DNA of 45,047 nt from Cruorifilaria tuberocauda (lineage: Eukaryota; Nematoda; Chromadorea; Rhabditida; Onchocercidae): positions 1 to 45,047 of the forward strand of contig JABVXU010000445.1 in NCBI GenBank assembly GCA_013365365.1, read 5' to 3'. Positions 23,110-34,054 of the stretch are shown in pieces. The position numbers and the translations under genes are program-made. Every line of letters starts with the position of its first letter. Positions within the stretch are counted from its first letter, which is position 1. Below the pieces are notes generated by a model, which was not told where the DNA came from, did no database searches, and worked only from the letters and a program-made list of their open reading frames with translations.

Positions 23110-23925
23110 TTGTATTGTAGTAGCATAAATTGTACTGTACGGTTTTTTTTAATTATAAATTTTGCACTGTTTTTAAATGCTTTGTTTATTATTCCCTAAT
23201 TGAATGCCAAAAATTATTTATGAAATCAAATAAAAAGTTTTTTCCACCGTAATTCAATGTTGCTATAAAGTCAAAGTGAACAGAATGCGATCAAGAGGAA
23301 TATAGAAGAGGAAGATTTGAATAAAGGTCATTCATTCGACGGAAGATTATCATCAATGCAATGGTCAGAGGACCATTCGAGACATCAGAAGTGGTCAACG
23401 GTTTAAAAACAGGCCAAAAGTTCCAAAGGAGGAAATGCAACAAGATACCAAGACACTCCTTATTCTTTACTAGTTCTAGTCCTGTGTGATCGTTTATGAG
23501 TGGTCTAATGGTAAAATGTAAAATTTGGGATGAATTCTTTGACCACTTGGAAATTAATTAGTAAAAAGTCCATTAAGATGCTTCTTCAAGAAATTCTTCA
23601 GGCACACAACAGTCCCTTTTGTTGTTTCCCATCAAACTTCAGGACACACTTCAGTCACAGTGTCGATGAGGACGTAAACATCAGCTGAATCGTACTGGAA
23701 TCACGTGATCCCTTAGTGTGCAGTCATGTTGGAAGTCTTTCAATCATTCTCAGCCGTGTTCGTAAATGGGTATTTGCACGTTTGATGCACGTTGCGCTAC
23801 GTGCATTTGAGCCATTCTTCATCTTCTTCGCTCCTCCGTCACGTAGCTTCGAATTGGAATCGCTGGATTGGATTCTTTGGTAACATTTTGTAGAAATTTA
23901 CATTTCATCATTTCAACATATTTAT
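23110..23925. other. Copy B 3' flank and a less AT-rich insertion-like segment
   Basis: From 23110 to about 23220 the sequence resembles the 3' flank of copy A. From about 23270 to 23880 it is noticeably less AT-rich, with no long ORF and no recognised transposase or terminal repeats. One short open stretch (about 23313-23405, ending QKWSTV) is seen. It may be a degraded mobile element separating zinc-finger copies B and C. Confidence 0.4.
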
Positions 23926-23926
23926 T

Positions 23927-24085
23927 CTAGGAAATTGTTTCTGAATATGCTACTACCATATTACTTTGCGGTGTTTATATTGCCGTCGTATATCGCGCAA
24001 ATAACGGTACGTGAATAATTAAGTTTATCCTTGATCTTAGCAAAAGATAAAACCGTTAGTTGAAAGCGAAATTGAGTTTTTCGAC
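23927..24085 (+). pseudogene. Isolated leader exon of the zinc-finger family (copy C)
   Basis: An ATTCTAG acceptor ends at 23930, and an ATG at 23947 opens 20 codons to the donor ACG|GTACGTG at 24006. The peptide differs from copy B only by Val-to-Ile and Gly-to-Ala; three further codon differences are synonymous. The first 80 bp of the following intron also match copy B. No zinc-finger exon was found downstream within 3 kb, so this is probably a truncated duplicate, unless it splices to something unrecognised. Confidence 0.65.
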
Positions 24086-27000
24086 AACAAAGCAACAATG
24101 CCCCATTAACAGAGAGAATCTAACAGTTTCTATGCATTCCGATAAGATTCATTTAAATGTACGATAAGACAATAATAATCATTCAGAGTATTAATGAGAA
24201 AGAAGGTTAAGGTTAATCAATGGTATGTCACCCTAAAATAGACAATTTAATAAAATTCTTGTAAGATTATTTAAACAGTAAAGACAGTTTCTGTAAGAAT
24301 ATCCATGGTACGCATCAGATAAGGAATCGATCGTCTTGAGTAACAAAAAAGAATAGTCCATGTACGGTAAGCAGTAAACATTGATTAGATCTGAAAATCA
24401 AAACTTTAATAAAAAAGGTTAAACGAAAAAAATTTGTTCCCAAAAATTGATATTAAATTTCATGACTAAAATGAACAACAATTTTTTCATGTGGTTACTA
24501 CGGTGATACTTTTGAAGATTTTAGTGATAATTTAATATTCACATTTGATTGGAAGCATACTTAACAATAGTTATCTTTCGAAATAAAACGTGATTTAATG
24601 TTACACGTTTTCAATTACAGTCATTCCGCTTTGTACTTTTTCCTTTTCTACATTCTCGTAGTATTACTAGTAAGTTTTTTTAATGAGTAAACAACTATCA
24701 AAATTTATAGTAATAATTTTTATAATTATATGGATAGTTAAGGATGGATAGTGATCGTTAAAGAACAAAGTACTATAATGCTAAGTAAAGAAGATGAAAT
24801 TCATAAATGGATATGTAACAATTCATGATAGCATTGTTATAATTTCACTATCAGAGGTAAAGGAATCATTATGTAAAACAAAATGCAGTGAAACGTAAGT
24901 TATTGCGGAATTATTGAATGAAATTACAGTTTGGAAATGATAGTATTCAGAAATTTTTATAAAAAAATCAGTGAGATCGATAATGAGCTGGTCTATAAAT
25001 AGCAATATACGATCAATAAATTAATTTTGTAGGAAATCTTAGACAGGAAGAGAGAAATAAAATGATTGAATTCTTCGGTTATTGGATTTAAATGCTGAAA
25101 ATAAACTTATTTACTGTCCTAGTTTTATTAACTTTAACAAACGAATGCATAACTTTACAGAAGAAGAAATCGCAATGATAAAATTTCATTAAATTACAAA
25201 TTCCTCTTATCACTTTGTCATTTCTTATAAAAATCTTTGTCAACTATCTTTATCACCAATGGGTATTTAAGAAGTTTTCATAGTATTGAAATCTAGATAG
25301 TTTGCTTGAACATCAAATAACGCATTTATTTTAAATTTTGGAATTGAAAGATTTTAGAGGAAAAAAATTTAGTCGCGATTTAACTGTTATAAAATCGGAA
25401 AACTATCTGTTTGCTAAATAAAAGATATGAATTGCTTGAAGGCTTAATGTATGAGATGGCCTAATTTGATTGCGATGTATTTAAGAAAAAATGTTGTCTA
25501 TAATGCTTTGAAAAAAGAATATTGATAAATTGTCTAATTTTGGGTATTTAGAAAAAGTTACATAAATAAAAGATTACTGATAAAGTTAAAGCTAAAAACG
25601 AAACAATTAGTTATCATTTTTTTGTTATCACTTCACTTCTTTTTCACTTGTGATATCCAATCCATCTTCTTTTTCATTTAATTTAAAAATACAGAAACAA
25701 TCAAGCCATGAAAATAAATGATGACAGGTTATGGAACAGGCTGTACTCGAAGATTTTACAATCAAAATATGAAAATCATCATTTTTGAGCCTTTAGCTCT
25801 AATAGTTTAATTACTTCCATTCTCGTTGTTCTAAAAAAACTGATTTTAAAAACTATTGTCTGCTAATAAAACTTTCGTATGCTAAATTTTGATTTCTCTT
25901 GAATGCAAAAGTTATTCCAGTTAAATAATATTTTAGAAATAAATTTTAATTAATAATTAGAATAAGACTGATAAATTAGTTATTTAAGGTATCATTAACT
26001 TAGCAAAAAAAATTTCATCCATAATTTATAAATATAAAACTATTAGCTTTGAAGGCTAGCAATTATTTGATCTCTTCCAATGCTTTCTATTTTCGAAAAG
26101 AAAGTCATTCATTAACTTATTCTTTTTTGTATTCATTTTAATAACATTTTATAACTAAAGAAATCACGTTGAAATTACAATTGCACGTTTTAAAATGAAA
26201 CAATTTTGAATTTCCAATCTTCAGAGAAAATTTAATTTCAATTATTTCAAAATTAACATTCAGGTAAAGTAGGAGTTATCGATAAAATAATTTTATATCC
26301 GAAACACCTTTATTATATCATTTACATTGATTCATTCATTCGTTTTTTCCTTCAATCTACTTATTTTCATATTCTTGAATATGTGACGTAATCGTTTATA
26401 CATGCTTCTTCATTCTGAGATTAATTTATTAAATTACAAATTGATTCTAAACAAAGCATAACGCATGCCTCTGATCACAGTGTTAAAACTTCATCCTTTT
26501 CAAATATTGTAAACACAAATAGACTTAACTTAGCTATAAATTAATATATAAGTGTCTATAAACGTCCATGAGACTAGCTATCCCACACGTGGAAATCTTA
26601 TCTCACGTACGCTCCATATAAATTTGTAAAATTTGATGATAGTAAATTATTACGCTACATTAGGTATCATAACTTTTAAAACAAAAGTCAACTTTCAGTA
26701 TTCTGTAATTTTACGTTTCCGTAATACTGTAGAGTACTGAAAGCTGACTTTTGGAAGCAGTTACGGGTTTTTTAAGGCGCTAGAGGGCTCCTGTTAACTT
26801 TATATCAATTACGGTTCCCAGATTTTGATACTTATTGCATTTACTCGATAAATACGTGAGAACACGAATTAACTTTATGTCACTGTTACATTACGGAAGA
26901 GGCGTTATATGGTAATTGTAAGGATAGGTAGATCGATTTGTTTGTCTTCTTGATAGGTAATGGAAATCAAGAATATTTTTTTGGCTCATGTGATTCTTTC

Positions 27001-27240
27001 ATATCATTATTAAACCTTTCATACCATTGTTGTGCTTACGTGATTGGATCTAATACGGATTGTTCAGTTCTGGTAACTTTCTCAAGATGTCCAGGTCAAC
27101 ATTACTCTGTTTCAAGTTCAGTTTTCTAGTTTCCACTAGTTTTGATGATAATAAGTCATACAGCACTTGCGCAATCAATCAGAAAAAATTGTTTTATGTT
27201 ATCACAACTGAAAAAATTTTCAAAATTAATGCCAAATTTG
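24086..27240. other. Intergenic DNA without recognised genes
   Basis: About 3.1 kb of AT-rich sequence with no plausible exon on either strand apart from the end of copy C. The only structure of note is the inverted repeat at 26682-26753. Confidence 0.55.
26682..26753. repeat. Near-perfect inverted repeat (19-bp arms)
   Basis: CAAAAGTCAACTTTCAGTA at 26682-26700 pairs with its reverse complement at 26735-26753 with a single mismatch, separated by 34 bp that themselves contain partly complementary GTAAT and ATTAC motifs. Transcribed, it would form a stable hairpin. It could be a MITE remnant or a cruciform site; no flanking target duplication was recognised. Confidence 0.7.
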
Positions 27241-27296
27241 TTTGCAGGTGTGTAGCGAATCGAGTTGGAAGGAAGAGAAATAGAAGGGAATCCACA

Positions 27297-30200
27297 ATGT
27301 CCTCCAGTTCACCATCTCAGGATTCAAGTTCACGTGATTGTTACTGATTTATTGCCATTTCGTACAAATGAGAAAATGTCCATTTCATACTTTTTTATTT
27401 CAAGATAACAGTTTGCATATTTAGCCCAAAGTTCCGAACAGTTAAAGCCAGATGAAATCACAGCGCTCGAATATACATCGCTGAAAGTACCATACGAATT
27501 GTTCAATAAACGATTTCGTTCCTCGCAAAAAGCAATGGAAAAAAATAATCATCACCTGAAGGAAAGTGCTGATTCGGTAGCAAAAGCTATGAAAGGTGAT
27601 GGTACTAAGCCTATTTACAAGCGCGAAGTAAGTTGCTATCCTTTTACTCACACATAATTTTCATATACATTCTTTTCATGAAGAAAGTAACACTTTTGTC
27701 AGGACGAACTAAAACCAAGCGTTTCGATTAAAAATTTTATTTCACCTAAATATTTAGTTTATGCATTTCAATAGTTTTATCTTTGCTAATGGAAGAAAGT
27801 TATACAATTTTTACCATCATTAAACTGATTCAAATTTGTAAAGTTTTAGGTTAAAGAAAAAATGGATACTTATTTTGGACGCTTCGAAGAACTTTTTGGT
27901 ACATTCAAACAAATCACCGATGAAGAAATGGAATTGATTGATCTCTTGGATACACGTGTCAAATATTTGCAGCAGGTTGATAAATTTCGAAAATATTACT
28001 ATCTTTTATTTAGTATTGGAAGCCGTTTATGAAAAAGGAGATGAGATACGATATGCATCAAAAATGAAGGAATGCTGGTTACGAATGATCCGTTGTCAAT
28101 ATATAACTTGTATCTTTTATTTTTGAGAATTGTGAAATTAAACACAGTGTTAATAATGCTAATTTTGGATTAGTAGGAACATTTATCAGAAAAACGTATA
28201 TGCCATTCTGGAAAGTTTTAGGATATCTACAAATATTAAATGTAGTATGTTTCCAAAATGGATATTCAAAAGTAAAATAAATCTGAGATAAATAGTACTT
28301 GATATTCACATCAGTTGGTACTCAATGTTGATGAATTAGTTGGTGATATTTTTCAGGCTAACACAACAGATCTTTTGAAACAGGAAACTTGGCGTAGTCA
28401 GCGCATTAGTCGTTTAATTATTGATTATTTGTTACGTTCGGGTTATTTCGAAACTGCACAAAAATTGGCCGAACAGGCCAATGTGGAAGATATGTGTAAT
28501 AAAACCGTTTTCATGATTGCAAAGCAGGTAAATTAAATTCGTTTCAGCTTTCAGTCCCAATATGGGACTAAAATTTGTATTTTTTCTAATAGTAATATCA
28601 ATTTAATTCTCTTTAAATACTTAAATTTAAATATCGATACACGAAATTGCTATTATTATGAAACTAGTTTAAAAAACTGATGTCTAATGAATTCACTGGG
28701 GAAGTTTTGCAGGTAGAAGATAGCTTATCTCGCCATGAAACCGATAGATGCTTAGAATGGATTGCTGATAACAAATCAAAGTTACGTCGCTTAAAAAGTA
28801 CCCTGGAAACCACGGTCCGCTTGCAAGATTGTATTGAGTTGGTACGACGTGGTGAGTTTTTTTATAGCTCATATATACTTTTGCTAACTTCTCCGTCTGA
28901 TACTGCAACTGCAAAATATTCCCGAAAAATAAAAAATTGTCTCGTATTAATTACATTAAATTTTAAATCCTATGTATGCATATAAAATAGTGAATTCTGT
29001 GAGAAAAAAACTGACATTTCAGGTGAACGTTTAGAAGCTGTGCATTATGCTAGAAAATTTTTGGCGAATTTATCGAAAGATCAGTGGAGCGAACAAGTTG
29101 TGAAAGTAATTGATTATGTTCTTTTGTTGAATGAGATTGCGAATCAGTATACTTATATATGCCTAGAGAAGATGAGAGAAGCAGAGGAGAAGTCCATTAT
29201 TTTTCATCATTGTTGATAAAATTTGCAAGTTTTTGAGAGTAATTGGTTGGCAGATAGGAAGATCTACTTAGTTAGCTGAAATTTTGCAATGTATCACTTC
29301 CTTCCATATGCAATCACCTCTAATTCTAATAGAAATACTTTAATTGTGTCACAATGTTGCAGTTTACATATTTCGAAACGGAATGCTGCGTTAAATTTTT
29401 AAAACCAACCTATGAATTCTTATGTCATGTGAGTGCATTGTTCTTTTTTGTATTTTCAATCTGCTTTTTTTGAAGGTTATGGGTCTCATTGGTTTCGGAA
29501 TTCCGTCCAAAAGTCGTGCCTACGATGAATATTTTAGTGAAAAGCGTTGGGATCAGTTGATTGAATTATTTAAGCAGGAAAATGCTCGTGTATATAAGGT
29601 TAGTTATTGCAAACGATGTTCCTGTGGAAATAGAATTGTTGTTACAAAAGAAAACTGAGACTGGATCAAATTCCAATGTGCAATGTTGATGGGATTAGTT
29701 TATTCAAATCTTGGTTGAATAAGCCGAGTAATATAATGATGAATTCATTCATCATGTATAATAAAGCGTTTTTTACACCATGTGATATATTATTGTTGCT
29801 ATATTTTGTTTGATTTAGCTCATGGAGTATTCATCGTTTAATGCATGTCTATGTATGGGATTATCAGCTTACAAAAGTCCACAGTGTCATCCAGATCCAG
29901 ACTCTCGTTGTCCAACTTGTCGTCCTGAGATGCACGAACTTGCAGAAGACTTGCCTCATTCTCATGTTTCTAATTCAAAGTGAGTTGCTGAATATATCGA
30001 TTTTTAAATATTTTGTCCGCAAATAATTCTCGCTATTTTTCTCTCATTTCCTATTTGTTCCACTGAAGGATAGTAATTAATTTGAATTGTTGTGTTGGAC
30101 TGCAAGATATATGCTATGAACATGGTAGTAGAGAAGATAAACTCATATCGGTTATCTTAAACACTGACTTTCCTTTTATGTGAAAGTAAAAGTGATCTGA

Positions 30201-30681
30201 GTGATCATTTTATTATGCAACTATGCATGTATTTCACATTGAACAAAGAAATGAGCAAATTAATTGTTTACTACTTATTGATAATTGATAATTCAATGCA
30301 GATTATCCCCATGTGATATTTCAGATTATCCCCATGTGATATTTCAGATTCTCGGAGAAAACGTACATTATTTATTGGATGATTTTGTTTTATTCAATTT
30401 TCGATTTAAATTTTGTCAGGAATAACATCTAGCAACATTATCTTGGTTGCAGGACCACCGTTCTAGTGAGAATTTTTGTAAAGCATATTATTTATAGACT
30501 GATGTGTGCCTATTCGGGAGAACCAATGGATGATGACAATGAACCGTTTATGTTACCAAATGGTTATGTTTATGGTGCAAACTCGATTGAAAAGTTGCTT
30601 AATGCATCAGATGAAATTGTTTGCCCTAGAACAGGAGAAATTTATCCAGCGAACCAACTATTGCGTGTTTTTGTTCTTTGA
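27297..30681 (+). CDS. MAEA: MAEA homologue, LisH-CTLH-RING subunit of the GID/CTLH E3 ligase
   Basis: Nine exons: 27297-27333, 27425-27627, 27850-27975, 28357-28527, 28713-28851, 29023-29105, 29476-29598, 29819-29979, 30498-30681; 1227 nt, 408 residues, close to the roughly 400 usual for MAEA. The N-terminal motif LKVPYELFNKRFR is family-typical. LisH lies at about 137-164 (RISRLIIDYLLRSGYFETAQKL), followed by CTLH (RHETDRCLEWIADNKSKLRRL) and CRA. The C-terminal RING-like region has CPTC (325-328), SHVSNSKLMC, MLPNGYVYG and VCPRT. Where vertebrate MAEA has His-Cys this protein has His343-Val344, so one potential zinc ligand differs. With RMND5-type partners it acts in an E3 ubiquitin ligase. 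The short first exon (12 codons) is the weakest part of the model; a TTTGCAG at 27247 may be a leader or 5' UTR acceptor. Confidence 0.9.
30301..30346. repeat. Perfect 23-bp tandem duplication in MAEA intron 8
   Basis: GATTATCCCCATGTGATATT followed by TCA occurs twice head to tail. Each unit ends in TTTCAG when read into the next base, so the repeat duplicates a potential splice-acceptor sequence within the intron. Confidence 0.9.
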
Positions 30682-31931
30682 TCATTAGCTTCTTTTGCCG
30701 ATAGTATTCTTTTTCTATTTATCTTTCATTTCTTGCTATAGACATGCATGTGAATCGTTTTCTAATATTTGTCATTTCAAATTTCTGTGCTTCATATAAT
30801 ATCTCTGTCATTAACAGCTTATTTCTGCTGTTTTCATTAGTGCGAATTTTTTTTATCAAACAATACTCATGTATCTATTATCATATATTTGACCGGTAGA
30901 TAGTAAATCTCAATTATTTTAAATCATTGGGAACTTAGAAAATACTGCCAAATCATTATTGCAGAGGGAAATATCTTAAATTTCATCTAATTTCAAATCA
31001 AACTTCATATACAATTATATTTGCATTATTTTGATTTCTTAACTGAGCTTATATGGAAAAGATTTCAAATTCTTTGATAACAGATAATAGTGGTAGTATT
31101 TTTTGGATTTCATATAATGTACTTTTATTTTATCTTAGTACTATAGGATAAGCAACAGTTTATTATTTCATTTGTGATTACTTTACTGGTATATTCATTT
31201 TTAAACTAAGTCTGAAATATCCTTCTATAATATAGCTTAAAAGGAGCAATGTTATATTTTTGTTCTAACATCCATGAAGTACTGTGCATTGATGTAATTA
31301 TTAGTTATTTGGTATTGATTGCTGGGATTATCTTTCTCGTACTATTAGAAACCATGTCGTATCTATATTCTTCTGATACTTTGTTTTCAGTTCCTTGGAT
31401 TTTGTTGATACTTTGTATATTCATCATCAAATTCTTTGCACGATAAAAACCAAATTCAGGTTAATGTTTATGGCACCAAAATTTGTAGCATTTGAATAAT
31501 GCCAGAATATTATCAACCTTTGTTGTGTTGTTACTAAATAGCCTGTAAAGGCATCTTTCAGATGAGTATTTTTGATTTGGAAATTATTTGATATTGAGGA
31601 AGTGTTTTCTCTTATTCATATAATACTTTTCACTTATTTGCTAAGTAAAGGATGTTTGTTGGTAGTGCAGCGGATGTGAAATACGGATTGGCTTGCTATG
31701 ATTGGTAATGGATTTATATTTTGGGAATCAGTTAAATTTCTAATAATTTCCTCGAATAAAATGATGTTTAATCATTTTTCTGACAAATAAGCAAAGAAGG
31801 AATTGATGTTGTTGGGGATAAATTTTAATTTATATATATATATGAAGCTTAAACTGGTTATCAAGTTCAAAAATTTTATTTCTACTAGACTTGGCTCTGA
31901 TTTCTGGACTTTTTATATTGGTTAGAAGTGG
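30682..31931. other. MAEA 3' region and intergenic DNA
   Basis: T-rich sequence between two genes of the same orientation. A 65-codon hydrophobic ORF at 31249-31446 is present, but its composition is what T-rich DNA gives by chance. A GTTAG at 31921-31925 just before the next gene could be its splice acceptor. No RNA gene was recognised. Confidence 0.5.
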
Positions 31932-32781
31932 ATGGGTATGTTCATTTCCTTTTATGGTTTGTTGGAAGCAAGCTTATTTGTCTTGAATGGAATTGCTGTA
32001 CTCAATAAAGAACGCTTTCTGAACAAGGTAGGGATTTTTTCCTTCGATTTCTCGCATTTTTGTTCTGAACTGTGATGAATTCATTATATTGACGTAGCTA
32101 TAGATTTCGATATGAATGATCAGGATATTACCGGGATAAGTATGGATGTCTTTGTAGAGAAAAATAAGTGTTAGTTCGAGCCAATAATTAAGTAAAATAT
32201 TTTAGAAAATAATAATTCATAAAATAAAAGCCAAGTGATAGTTATATTTTTAGGTTGGCCTTTCGGTTCCGAGCAATTCTTTTGAGGTTGCGAATTCATC
32301 ATCTTTTAAAATGCAAGTCGTTAACCTCATTGCTGCAATACAAACAGTTATGCGAGGTTAGTATAAGGAAAGGGTTTATTAATCCTTTATTACTATTCGG
32401 TTTACCAACATAATTTTGTTTAATTTGTGAACTGCTTTAGTCCAATCTTCGAAAAACCCATTCTTCCATGAATAAAACGGATCCTTATCCTCGTCCAGGA
32501 GGGATTCCCTTAGTTTTCTAAGATCGTTGCGGTACAAAAGTGAAAAATTGTAAAAGCCCTGTTCGTATTCTAGAATGCTGGTTAATTTAATTAATTTCTC
32601 CACTAGCATATTTACTGGTCAATTTTGCATCTGTTTAGGAATCAGTTTGGGTTTTTGGGAATTATTTGAGTAACTTATAGAAAATATAATTTGTTCAATA
32701 CTTTGAAAGCAATTCTTTCTTTAAGTGCCTCTTATTGCTATCAACATCTTCGTTATAATTGCAAAACTTTTATTTGGATAA
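31932..32781 (+). CDS. IER3IP1: IER3IP1/Yos1 homologue, small ER-Golgi membrane protein
   Basis: Three exons: 31932-32027, 32254-32356, 32726-32781; phases 0 and 1 match; 255 nt, 84 residues from the first ATG. The second in-frame ATG (31938) gives 82 residues, the length I recall for the vertebrate protein, and aligns best. The N-terminal hydrophobic segment ends in LNGIAVLNKERFL, the family signature. The middle has VVNLIAAIQTVMR, and the C-terminal membrane segment (RVPLIAINIFVII, end LLFG) keeps the characteristic terminal FG. The family acts in ER-to-Golgi transport and ER homeostasis. The gene lies about 1.25 kb downstream of MAEA on the same strand; co-transcription is possible but unsupported. 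Confidence 0.9.
32379..32609 (-). CDS. Unrecognised 76-residue ORF antisense within IER3IP1 intron 2
   Basis: An uninterrupted ORF on the minus strand with an unusually protein-like composition for this DNA: two Trp, many Asp, Glu, Lys and Leu, and stretches such as LRKLRESLLDEDKDPFYSW and KNGFFEDWTKAVHKL. It is bounded by in-frame stops (TGA upstream, TAA downstream) and lies in a local patch less AT-rich than the rest of the intron. I do not recognise it. Options are a small nested gene, a remnant of inserted endosymbiont or mobile DNA, or chance. Confidence 0.35.
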   Translation of the reverse strand: MLVEKLIKLTSILEYEQGFYNFSLLYRNDLRKLRESLLDEDKDPFYSWKNGFFEDWTKAVHKLNKIMLVNRIVIKD

Positions 32782-34054
32782 TCCTCCGGATGTGTGGATT
32801 AGAACGACTTTCACTATTCAAAAATGGATGAATTCAAAATGTTCCTTAAATAGTGTGATATTTGTGCAGCAGTATTTGTTTAAGTATTTGGAATTTTTAT
32901 AATTTTTGTCAGATGGGATCTCAATATCGTCTTGAAATATTCGAACTTGCTGTATTCAATTTGGATAATTTCTGAAAACTTCTTAGGACCAGATTTGTTA
33001 TTTTGGTTTCTAATACCAGATCTAACATGTATTATTCAAAATACTGGCTGATCTATTGCTATTGCTGCCTTTTTACATGTTTTGACTGTTAGCTGAAATT
33101 GTTGCACAACAATAAATTTCTTCATTATTTATAAATTACAAATACAATTGCAAATCTTCATTATTTCTTTTTTCTTCCATCCCCAAGATGTATGACCACT
33201 CGTCTTTCATAAAGTAATTTAAATTCCTACACTTCTTTAATTTTCAAACTAAATTAATTTTTTAATCAGCGTATTTTTATACAGATCAAAAATTTTTAAA
33301 TGTTGTTATCAGTTTTGAGTATGGCTATGCTGCTATCTGTCCCTTGATCTACCGTTAAAATTCATGAAACTGAGGTTCAGCAAACCGTATTTTATTAATG
33401 TTACATAGATCATTCTTGCAAGTTTCAATCTCTAATTGCATACGTTTTTGATCATTCACAGAATTAAGGGATTACGGTTATTCTGCATAGATAATGTGAT
33501 AGACCATCTTAATGATTAACTTCTTGTATTCCAATTAGTTATCCCAAGTTTAGTTAAATCGTATATTTATTTAGATTCACGCATTTTCATAGGTGCATTC
33601 TTCAGGTGACTTCAGTGTCATTTATTTGTGTTGTAAATGAGATGAATAAATTTCTAATCAGAAAAAAAAATAGCTGCAAAGATAGGGGTAATGATTATTA
33701 AATCCAAAATATATTTTTAAAAATTCAAATTAAATTTAAAAAAAACAGAACGATAACCAAATAATGATATGTAACATGAAAACATACAATGAAAAGTAAA
33801 GTATGTGTGATGTTGCTATGTGATGTGAAATAAACATCACTAATTATACACTTGACGGCAAGAAACCGCAGGAGAAAAATAACACAATTTAATGTTACCC
33901 TCTTCCTATCATATCTTTCGTGTTCTAATTAAATTAGAATAATTTCATAGATTCGATGAGACGACTGCAGTCAATGCACCTGCACTTAATTTTTAGGATT
34001 TAAGATAATTTTCAAAGCGCTGCATGACGTATCTCTGTAATAATCACAGTCACT
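32782..34054. other. Intergenic DNA between convergent genes
   Basis: Holds the 3' regions of IER3IP1 (+; AATAAA near 33111) and of the perilipin-like gene (-). No coding exon was recognised. Confidence 0.55.

Noticed and set aside
28079..28309. 76-codon minus-strand ORF in a MAEA intron
   Set aside because: AT-rich chance composition, no motif, and less protein-like than the ORF at 32379-32609.
31249..31446. 65-codon hydrophobic ORF between MAEA and IER3IP1
   Set aside because: T-rich DNA produces Leu/Ile/Phe-rich frames by chance; no splice context or family match.
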